Both the position numbers and the translations under genes were made by a program. The notes beneath the pieces are model-generated. The model had not been told where the DNA came from, made no database searches, and worked only from the letters and a program-made list of their open reading frames with translations. Below are positions 1 through 4,856 of a stretch of DNA of 8,349 nucleotides, in pieces. The stretch lies in contig DFEO01000023.1 in assembly GCA_002368715.1 (NCBI GenBank), positions 1-8,349 of the forward strand, written 5' to 3'. Origin of the DNA: Ruminococcus sp. UBA3800 (GTDB lineage: Bacteria > Bacillota > Clostridia > Oscillospirales > Ruminococcaceae). Position 1 is the stretch's first letter. Every line of letters starts with the position of its first letter.

Positions 1-9
1 CTTTGCCAT
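1..9 (-). CDS. Start of an unidentified gene, cut by the window edge
   Basis: Only three codons are visible on the minus strand, ATG-GCA-AAG (Met-Ala-Lys), so no function can be given. The start is believable because a GGAGG ribosome site lies 10 nt upstream (20-24) and a TATAAT with an extended -10 TG lies about 65 nt before that. The gene would be the next one downstream of the DUF4261 gene, but a terminator (188-214) and its own promoter separate the two, so it is probably a separate transcription unit. Confidence 0.55.
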
Positions 10-19
10 TGGTTTTCTA

Positions 20-24
20 CCTCC
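20..24 (-). promoter_or_regulatory. Ribosome binding site of the left-edge gene
   Basis: GGAGG on the minus strand, 10 nt ahead of the ATG at 9-7. It is the main evidence that the three codons at the window edge are a real gene start. Confidence 0.55.
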
Positions 25-86
25 AATAAATTTTGAACTTTCCGTATTCAGCAGGATACAATATCTGCATCATACAGGATAAATCT

Positions 87-115
87 ATTATAACAGACTT
101 TATCTAAAAATTCTA
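87..115 (-). promoter_or_regulatory. Promoter of the left-edge gene (extended -10)
   Basis: On the minus strand the sequence TGTTATAAT (95 to 87) is a consensus -10 TATAAT preceded by an extended -10 TG. Seventeen bases further up is TAGAAT (115-110), a poor -35, so the extended -10 probably carries recognition. Transcription would start near 80, giving a leader of about 70 nt. Within it, 51-68 can form a small bulged hairpin around GATA/TATC. The nine -10 bases are identical to those of the pta promoter. Confidence 0.6.
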
Positions 116-179
116 CTATTTTGTGTTAATTTCAAGCAGAAAATTATGCACAATCTTTATCGCCAATTTATGTGCAACA

Positions 180-214
180 TAAACAACAGCTGCCCGACAA
201 AAGATCGGACAGCT
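180..214 (-). terminator. Intrinsic terminator after the DUF4261 gene
   Basis: The arms at 205-214 and 188-197 pair over 10 bp (one G-U) around a 7-nt loop, and on the minus strand the hairpin is followed by a moderately T-rich tail (GTTGTTTATG). It begins 25 nt after the TGA of the DUF4261 gene. It would end the tRNA-Arg/DUF4261 transcript before the promoter of the next leftward gene. Confidence 0.8.
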
Positions 215-238
215 TTGATTCTTGCATTATTTACGGTA

Positions 239-1003
239 TCAAAGACCTATCTTGATAGTCTCGCCCTCAACGCTTACGCCCTTGGACACAGCGATAGGTA
301 TCTTCTGCTCATCGGTAAATCCGATAGTTTCTCCGTCCTTGAGTGTTACCTCCTCGGAAACGACATACTCACTTATCGCATAAAGCATACCGATGACCTG
401 ATCGGGCTGGAGCTGGCTGTTCACGACCTCCATCTCCTCGTAACCCAGCACCCTGAGTCCTGATGTATATGCACAAAGACCTGACTTGGCCAGATACATA
501 CCTGCGTGGATAAGGATAGGCATAGGAAGCGCGTCATCCTTTATCGAATTAGCAAAATTGATATAGAACTGTTTCTCATAGCAGGTCGGTGCCTTGTATA
601 TACCGATAGCGTTATCAAGCTTGAGCAGGCAGGAAGCGACCTTAGCAAAAAGCAGCGCCTGGTCAAGTGCATCAAACTTATTCATTATCGCAAGAAGCAC
701 CTGGGCATTATGTTCGCTTACTTTTTCTGCGCCGTCCTTCCAGAAGACGTTTCTCTTAGCGGCCTCTTCGGCCTCCTTGTCAGGGACAGGACTTGGCAGA
801 AGAGAACAAGCCACCATCATCTCACCTACATTGAAAACCACAGCATGGTCCTTGACCTCATCGGTCACCTCGATGCCCCAGTCCTCTCTGAGATATTTAA
901 AGAACCTCTGCCAATCCATATTAGCATCCTTATAAAGTACAAAGCCGCTGAGAACATTGCCCTCGCCCTCTTTAAGCTCTTTTTTTTCAATATTTTCAGA
1001 CAT
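239..1003 (-). CDS. DUF4261 domain protein, function unknown
   Basis: A 254-residue soluble protein without signal peptide or membrane segment. I assign it to the DUF4261 family from its overall pattern: an N-terminal strand-rich part with a DWGI segment (about residues 41-44), a P-x-P turn followed by an Ala/Glu-rich helix ending in N-V-F-W (71-88), the H-N-A-Q-V-L-L-A-I stretch (98-106), and a hydrophobic helix leading to an A-I-G-I-Y strand (132-136). The C-terminal 60 residues are strand-rich and acidic. No catalytic residues can be named, and the family has no established role that I can state safely. The start is supported by GGAGG 6 nt upstream (1010-1014). The gene begins only 26 nt after the 3' end of tRNA-Arg, leaving no room for a separate promoter outside the tRNA, so it is probably transcribed with the tRNA. 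A terminator follows it. The reading frame is certain; the family name is pattern recognition. Confidence 0.85.
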   Translation of the reverse strand: MSENIEKKELKEGEGNVLSGFVLYKDANMDWQRFFKYLREDWGIEVTDEVKDHAVVFNVGEMMVACSLLPSPVPDKEAEEAAKRNVFWKDGAEKVSEHNAQVLLAIMNKFDALDQALLFAKVASCLLKLDNAIGIYKAPTCYEKQFYINFANSIKDDALPMPILIHAGMYLAKSGLCAYTSGLRVLGYEEMEVVNSQLQPDQVIGMLYAISEYVVSEEVTLKDGETIGFTDEQKIPIAVSKGVSVEGETIKIGL

Positions 1004-1029
1004 AATGAACCTCCATAAAAATCATTGAA

Positions 1030-1103
1030 TACGCCTGATGCGATTCGAACGCACGACCTTCAGAGTCGGAGTCTGACGCTCTATCCAACTGAGCTACAGG
1101 CGC
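1030..1103 (-). tRNA. tRNA-Arg (anticodon CCG)
   Basis: The minus strand folds into a complete 74-nt cloverleaf. The 7-bp acceptor stem (GCGCCTG with CAGGCGT) has one terminal G-U, the D stem is GCTC/GAGC, the anticodon stem is TCAGA/TCTGA, and the T arm is GTGCG-TTCGAAT-CGCAT. The anticodon loop CTCCGAC places CCG at 34-36, which reads the arginine codon CGG. The discriminator base is A. CCA is not encoded: the next bases are TTC, so CCA must be added after processing. Just upstream lies a tandem repeat array, and just downstream, after 26 nt, the DUF4261 start codon. No classic promoter is seen immediately upstream. Confidence 0.97.
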
Positions 1104-1106
1104 TTT

Positions 1107-1212
1107 TTATAATTCCCCCATCCCGCAGGGTCGGGTTTCAAGCTATAACACAGCTGCCGCCCTCCCCGGAGGGGAGGGGGAAACTTTTGTTTTACACTTT
1201 TACTGTGATACC
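1107..1212. repeat. Repeat unit 1 (next to the tRNA; most divergent)
   Basis: About 106 bp. Its first 24 bases differ from the other units by several substitutions and one inserted base. It keeps the perfect 8-bp CCCTCCCC/GGGGAGGG hairpin. Its mini-hairpin has AAAC/GTTT where units 2 and 3 have AAGC/GCTT. It ends 4 bp before the 5' end of the tRNA, so it is the DNA from which any close tRNA promoter would have to come. Confidence 0.9.
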
Positions 1213-1223
1213 TGACGGAACCT

Positions 1224-1328
1224 TTATAACTCCCCTGACCGCAGGATCGGGTTTCAAGCTATAACACAGCCGCCGCCCTCCCCGGAGGGGAGGGGGAAGC
1301 TTTTGCTTTACACTTTTACTGTGATACC
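1224..1328. repeat. Repeat unit 2
   Basis: 105 bp with the perfect 8-bp GC hairpin and an AAGC/GCTT mini-hairpin. It differs from unit 3 at only about four positions, so units 2 and 3 look like the most recent duplication. Confidence 0.9.
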
Positions 1329-1339
1329 TGTCGGAACCT

Positions 1340-1444
1340 TTATAACTCCCCTGACCGCAGGGTCGGGTTTCAAGCTATAACACAGCTGCCACCCTCCCCG
1401 GATGGGAGGGGGAAGCTTTTGCTTTACACTTTTACTGTGATACC
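1340..1444. repeat. Repeat unit 3 (next to metG)
   Basis: 105 bp. One substitution in the GC hairpin (GGAT instead of GGAG) shortens the stem to 7 bp with a 5-nt loop. Similarity stops at 1444, 17 bp beyond the metG stop codon. Confidence 0.9.
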
Positions 1445-1461
1445 CGGCAAAGCATTACAGA

Positions 1462-3447
1462 TCATCTGATCTTTGAACCGCAAGGCAGGCTCTGATCCGG
1501 AAAGATAACGCTTGCGGCGCCGTCAGGCGTATCAGCAGCGCAGATCATTCCCTGCGACTCTACTCCGCAGAGCTTGGCAGGCTTCAGGTTTGCAACGATG
1601 ATGACCTTTTTGCCGATAAGATCCTCGGGCTTATACCACTCGGCTATCCCCGAAACGACCTGTCTTCCGCCGAAGCCGTCATCCAGCTGCAAGCAAAGCA
1701 GCTTTTTCGATTTCTTGACCTTTTCGCAGCTCTTAACGAGAGCAACTCTCAGATCGCACTTTCCGAAATCGTCGATAGATATCTCCTCTTCAAGAGCCGA
1801 AGGAGTGAATTCACTTCCCTTTTCAGCATCCGAAAGCTTGGACTTTGCCTCTGCCATATTCTTCTCGATAATGGCATTGAGCTCATCTATCTCTTTTTCC
1901 ATATCTATCCTCGGGAAAAGTATTTCGCCCTTATGAACTGTTACATTTGCAGGCAGAACACCGAACTTTCCGGCATTTTCATAGGTCGCTTCATCTGCTG
2001 CCGCACCTATCTGCTCCCACACCTTAGGCATGGTCGTCGGCATAAACGGTGAAAGCAGGGTCGAGATAACACGAACGGCCTCAAGCAGATTGTAGAGGAC
2101 CGATGCAAGTCTGGCCTTTTTAGTCTCGTCCTTTCCAAGCTTCCAAGGCTCGGTCTCGTCTATATACTTGTTCGCCCTGTCAACGGCGGTAAATATATCT
2201 TCAAGAGCGTTTTTCAGCCGTGTTTCATCTATGCAGGCATCCACCCTGTCACGCAAGGAAAGAACGATCTCTTTCAGCGAAGCATCAAACTCTCCCTCTT
2301 CCCTTTCCTCAGGCAGGGTGCCTGAGAAATATTTATCTGCCATAGCAACAGTTCTGGAAACAAGGTTTCCGAAGCCGTTGGCAAGATCAGAGTTTATACG
2401 GTTTATCATTATCTCATTGGAGAAAGCGCTGTCAGCGCCCAGAGCCATTTCACGAAGGATGTGGTATCTGATAGCATCAACGCCATAGCGCTCGCCAAGC
2501 ATGAACGGATCGACAACATTTCCGAGAGATTTGGACATTTTCTGAGCCTCGCCCGTTTTGCTCTGGAAGGTTATCCAGCCATGAACAGCCAGATGCTTCG
2601 GCAGCGGCAGATCAAGAGCCATAAGCATAGCAGGCCAGATGATAGCGTGGAACCTCATTATGTCCTTTGCTACCATATGAACGTCAGCAGGCCAGAACTT
2701 ATCAAAATCGTCATATGTGCCGTTATCATAGCCAAGAGCTGTGATATAGTTGGAAAGAGCATCTATCCAAACATATACGACGTGCTTCTCATCAAAAGTA
2801 ACAGGGATGCCCCACTTGAATGAGGTCCTGGAAACGCACAGGTCTTCAAGGCCGGGCTTGATAAAGTTGTTCACAAGCTCCTGCGCTCTGTATTTTGGTC
2901 TGAGGTAATCTGTCTCAAGAAGCAGCTTCTCTATCCTTTCGGCAAAGGGCGCCATTTTGAAGAAATAGGCCTCCTCCTCAGCCTCGACCACAGGTCTGTG
3001 ACACTCGGGGCAGCAGCCATTTTCATCGAGCTGGCTCTCGGTCCAGAAGCTCTCGCAGGGAGTACAGTATTTTCCGGTATACTTGCCTTTATAAATGTAG
3101 CCCTTGTCATAGAGATCCTTAAAAATCTTCTGAACAGCCTCAACATGATAATCATCGGTCGTTCTTATATATCTGTCGTAGCTGATATTCATATAGCTCC
3201 AGAGCTTTTTGAATATCTCAACTATACCGTCAACATATGCCTGAGGAGTGATCCCACGCTCCTTAGCTTTTTCTTCTATTTTCTGGCCGTGTTCGTCCGT
3301 TCCTGTCAGGAACATGACATCATAGCCCTGCATCCTTTTATATCTTGCGATCGAGTCGCAGGCTACCGTCGTATAGCAATGTCCGATATGAGGATCGCCC
3401 GACGGATAATAGATCGGGGTAGTGATATAGAACTTCTTGTTTTCCAT
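1462..3447 (-). CDS. metG: Methionyl-tRNA synthetase with C-terminal tRNA-binding domain
   Basis: Cytosolic class I enzyme that charges tRNA-Met with methionine using ATP; needed for both initiation and elongation. The 661 residues are a full-length bacterial form. The Rossmann catalytic core carries the HIGH signature (H20-I-G-H23) and K303-M-S-K-S307. One zinc knuckle is visible as C128-x2-C131 with C146-P-E-C149. A helical anticodon-binding domain follows (about 360-500), including the D-E-T-E-P-W-K-L segment. A charged linker leads to a C-terminal Trbp111/EMAP-like OB fold (about 555-661) with D-L-R-V and the V-V-S-G-I segment, which usually dimerises the enzyme and helps bind tRNA. The start is fixed by AGGAGG 8 nt upstream, and a consensus promoter lies directly before it. 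No clear terminator follows; the repeat array starts 17 bp after the stop, so some readthrough toward tRNA-Arg is possible. Confidence 0.98.
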   Translation of the reverse strand: MENKKFYITTPIYYPSGDPHIGHCYTTVACDSIARYKRMQGYDVMFLTGTDEHGQKIEEKAKERGITPQAYVDGIVEIFKKLWSYMNISYDRYIRTTDDYHVEAVQKIFKDLYDKGYIYKGKYTGKYCTPCESFWTESQLDENGCCPECHRPVVEAEEEAYFFKMAPFAERIEKLLLETDYLRPKYRAQELVNNFIKPGLEDLCVSRTSFKWGIPVTFDEKHVVYVWIDALSNYITALGYDNGTYDDFDKFWPADVHMVAKDIMRFHAIIWPAMLMALDLPLPKHLAVHGWITFQSKTGEAQKMSKSLGNVVDPFMLGERYGVDAIRYHILREMALGADSAFSNEIMINRINSDLANGFGNLVSRTVAMADKYFSGTLPEEREEGEFDASLKEIVLSLRDRVDACIDETRLKNALEDIFTAVDRANKYIDETEPWKLGKDETKKARLASVLYNLLEAVRVISTLLSPFMPTTMPKVWEQIGAAADEATYENAGKFGVLPANVTVHKGEILFPRIDMEKEIDELNAIIEKNMAEAKSKLSDAEKGSEFTPSALEEEISIDDFGKCDLRVALVKSCEKVKKSKKLLCLQLDDGFGGRQVVSGIAEWYKPEDLIGKKVIIVANLKPAKLCGVESQGMICAADTPDGAASVIFPDQSLPCGSKIR

Positions 3448-3455
3448 TGTATTAT

Positions 3456-3461
3456 CCTCCT
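3456..3461 (-). promoter_or_regulatory. metG ribosome binding site
   Basis: AGGAGG on the minus strand, 8 nt before the ATG at 3447-3445. Near-perfect Shine-Dalgarno that sets the metG start. Confidence 0.85.
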
Positions 3462-3480
3462 ATTTTAAACAGTATATTAT

Positions 3481-3509
3481 ATTATACTACTTTAACGATG
3501 ATTAGTCAA
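3481..3509 (-). promoter_or_regulatory. metG promoter (consensus sigma-A)
   Basis: Minus strand TTGACT (3509-3504), exactly 17 bp, then TATAAT (3486-3481). The -10 is perfect and the -35 matches at four of six bases, including TTGAC. The predicted start is near 3474, giving a leader of about 27 nt, too short for a T-box. None of the T-box elements sometimes found before synthetase genes is present, so metG looks constitutive. Confidence 0.88.
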
Positions 3510-3520
3510 GTGCAGAATAA

Positions 3521-3557
3521 TAAAAATAAGGCATGACCGAAAAAAGCCATGCCTTAT
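3521..3557 (-). terminator. Intrinsic terminator after pta
   Basis: Arms 3557-3548 and 3535-3526 pair perfectly over 10 bp (ATAAGGCATG with CATGCCTTAT) around a 12-nt T-rich loop. On the minus strand the stem runs directly into ATTTTTATTATT. It lies 17 bp past the pta stop and just upstream of the metG promoter, so pta and metG are separate units despite their common direction. Confidence 0.9.
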
Positions 3558-3573
3558 GTGCCAAAAACAGCTG

Positions 3574-4590
3574 TTATGCCATGCCGGCTGTGATGATAGC
3601 CATCTTATAGACCTCATCAGCGTTGCAGCCTCTTGAAAGGTCATTGATAGGAGCATTAAGTCCCTGGAGTATCGGGCCGTAAGCCTCGAAACCGCCGAGT
3701 CTCTGAGCGATCTTGTAACCGATGTTTCCTGCCTCGATCAGAGGGAAGATAAAGGTGTTAGCCTTACCTGCAACAGGAGAATCAGGGCACTTTGTCTTAG
3801 CGACCTCTGCGGAAACGGCAGCATCAAACTGAAACTCACCGTCGATCACAAGTTCAGGATCGATCTTCTTAGCTTCAACAACTGCATCATGGCTGAGTGC
3901 AACTGTGCCGCCCTTTCCTGAGCCGTAGGTAGAGAAGCTAAGAACAGCCACCTTGGGGTCTATTCCAAAGAAAGCTGCTGTTCTTGCTGTCTCAACTGCT
4001 ACCTCTGCCAGCTGCTGAGCAGCTGTGAGAACAACATTGCCCTCCTTGTCGAGCCTGTCAGTATAGCCGAGGTTGATAGCGCAGTCGCCCATAGAGATAG
4101 TCTCCTCCTGTCCGTTCTTCTCTCTGAAGAGGATGAACGAAGAGCTTACAAGATTTGAGCCTTTCTTTGTCTTGATGATCTGGAGAGCAGGTCTTACTGT
4201 GTCTGCTGTGGAATATGTTGCACCGCCGAGAAGAGCGTCAGCCTTTCCTGACTTTACGAGCATAGTTCCGAAATAGTTTGACTTCTTCAGAAGCTCACGG
4301 CACTCTTCTTCTGTCATCTTGCCCTTTCTGAGCTCAAACATCTGTGCCACAAGCGCATCCATCTCGGGATAGGTAAGCGGATCAAGAACAGTTGCCTTTG
4401 AAACGTCAAAACCGCCCTTTTCAGCAGCAGCCTTTACCTCATCAACATTGCCGCAGAGGATAACGCTCATAAGCTCCTCCTTCAGGAGCCTGTCAGCAGC
4501 AGAAAGGATCCTCTCATCAGTGCCCTCAGTGAAAACGATCGTTTTTGAGCTTGCTTTAAGGTTTGCAAGCAGCTTGTCAAACATTGCCAT
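3574..4590 (-). CDS. pta: Phosphate acetyltransferase
   Basis: Interconverts acetyl-CoA plus phosphate and acetyl phosphate plus CoA. With acetate kinase this is the main ATP-yielding route to acetate in fermenting anaerobes; acetyl phosphate is also a phosphodonor for response regulators. The 338 residues are the usual length of the short, single-domain Pta. Family landmarks are G-G-A-T-Y-S-T-A-D-T-V-R-P-A-L-Q-I-I (middle), the L-S-F-S-T-Y-G-S-G-K-G phosphate/CoA loop, D-G-E-F-Q-F-D-A-A, and the C-terminal block with G-N-I-G-Y-K-I-A-Q-R-L-G-G-F and N-D-L-S-R-G-C. The start is chosen by GGAGG 9 nt upstream (4600-4604); a second ATG two codons in is less well placed. Acetate kinase, often next to pta, is not in this window. 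The gene is a single-gene unit with its own promoter and terminator. Butyryl or propanediol-type homologues exist, but the motifs fit Pta best. Confidence 0.96.
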   Translation of the reverse strand: MAMFDKLLANLKASSKTIVFTEGTDERILSAADRLLKEELMSVILCGNVDEVKAAAEKGGFDVSKATVLDPLTYPEMDALVAQMFELRKGKMTEEECRELLKKSNYFGTMLVKSGKADALLGGATYSTADTVRPALQIIKTKKGSNLVSSSFILFREKNGQEETISMGDCAINLGYTDRLDKEGNVVLTAAQQLAEVAVETARTAAFFGIDPKVAVLSFSTYGSGKGGTVALSHDAVVEAKKIDPELVIDGEFQFDAAVSAEVAKTKCPDSPVAGKANTFIFPLIEAGNIGYKIAQRLGGFEAYGPILQGLNAPINDLSRGCNADEVYKMAIITAGMA

Positions 4591-4599
4591 AGTTTTAAA

Positions 4600-4604
4600 C
4601 CTCC
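4600..4604 (-). promoter_or_regulatory. pta ribosome binding site
   Basis: GGAGG on the minus strand, 9 nt ahead of ATG 4590-4588. It favours the first of two closely spaced ATG codons. Confidence 0.8.
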
Positions 4605-4700
4605 ATTTATTCGTGCTGTCAGCCAGCCGATCTTATTGTTCCTCCGTAAAAAGCTCGCTGTTCTCGATAAAAAGCCAAAGCGGAGCAACTTTACCAGAAT

Positions 4701-4729
4701 ATTATAACACTTTCATTCAAAAAATGCAA
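4701..4729 (-). promoter_or_regulatory. pta promoter (extended -10)
   Basis: Minus strand TTGCAT (4729-4724), 17 bp, then TATAAT (4706-4701) with TG one base upstream of the hexamer. The -35 is only half consensus. The start would be near 4694, leaving an untranslated leader of about 100 nt. I found no recognisable riboswitch in that leader, only a small GCTG/CAGC hairpin and an isolated GGAGG near 4641-4645 with no start codon at the right distance. Confidence 0.8.
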
Positions 4730-4790
4730 GGGCTTTTACATAAAACATCTGATGTGTTTTTATTCTCTCTTTGCAGATCTCGGTAAGCCG

Positions 4791-4824
4791 GGTTCATATA
4801 AGGTTCATAATTATGGGTTATAGT
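4791..4824 (+). promoter_or_regulatory. Possible response-regulator box and promoter of the sensor-GGDEF gene
   Basis: GGTTCATA occurs twice, at 4791-4798 and 4802-4809, an 11-bp step that places both on the same face of the helix. The second copy overlaps a perfect 10-bp palindrome CATAATTATG (4806-4815). Nine bases after the second copy is TATAGT (4819-4824), a fair -10 with no matching -35. This layout (7-bp half-sites, 4-bp gap, box in place of the -35) is that of PhoB/OmpR-type activated promoters. Alternative: a plain promoter using TATAAG at 4797-4802. The repeat and palindrome are seen; the function is inferred. Confidence 0.4.
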
Positions 4825-4844
4825 AATGATGCAATATTATGTTC

Positions 4845-4850
4845 GGAGGG
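4845..4850 (+). promoter_or_regulatory. Ribosome binding site that decides the sensor-GGDEF start
   Basis: GGAGGG lies 6 nt before ATG 4857. The in-frame ATG at 4839 overlaps nothing resembling a ribosome site, and initiating there would place this GGAGGG inside the gene. The start is therefore put at 4857. Confidence 0.85.
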
Positions 4851-4856
4851 ACCGAT

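Larger units (their letters stand above)
1107..1444. repeat. Tandem array of three ~105-bp GC-rich hairpin repeats
   Basis: Three near-identical units fill almost the whole gap between the metG stop and tRNA-Arg. Units lie at 1107-1212, 1224-1328 and 1340-1444, separated by 11-bp spacers (1213-1223 and 1329-1339) that differ at one base, giving a period of 116-117 bp. Each unit contains the block TCGGGTTTCAAGCTATAACA, then a CCCTCCCC/GGGGAGGG hairpin with a GGA loop, then an AAGC-TTTT-GCTT mini-hairpin and a TTTTACTGTGATACC end. There is no open reading frame with a ribosome site and no sign of a transposase. This looks like an intergenic interspersed-repeat family amplified in tandem; that interpretation is inferred, while the repeats themselves are plain in the sequence. 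Confidence 0.95.

Noticed and set aside
506..1018. 170-codon open frame on the plus strand opposite DUF4261
   Set aside because: No convincing ribosome site and entirely antisense to the supported gene.
1025..1264. 79-codon open frame across the tRNA and repeats
   Set aside because: Its N-terminal part is the tRNA read antisense (the familiar spurious D-A-I-R-T-H-D peptide) and the rest is repeat sequence. Not a gene.
1162..1415. GC hairpins as ordinary terminators for metG
   Set aside because: Read leftward, the hairpins are followed by GGC-rich sequence, not a T-tract. They may slow polymerase but lack the intrinsic terminator form.
1107..1444. CRISPR array
   Set aside because: The repeats are over 100 bp, the 11-bp spacers are nearly identical to each other, and there are no cas genes.
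4595..4606. Three-codon upstream frame (ATG-GAG-GTT-TAA) overlapping the pta ribosome site
   Set aside because: It has no ribosome site of its own at the right distance and is likely chance, since it uses the GGAGG itself as codons.
4595..4694. Riboswitch in the ~100-nt pta leader
   Set aside because: No known conserved core is recognisable; only short weak hairpins are visible.
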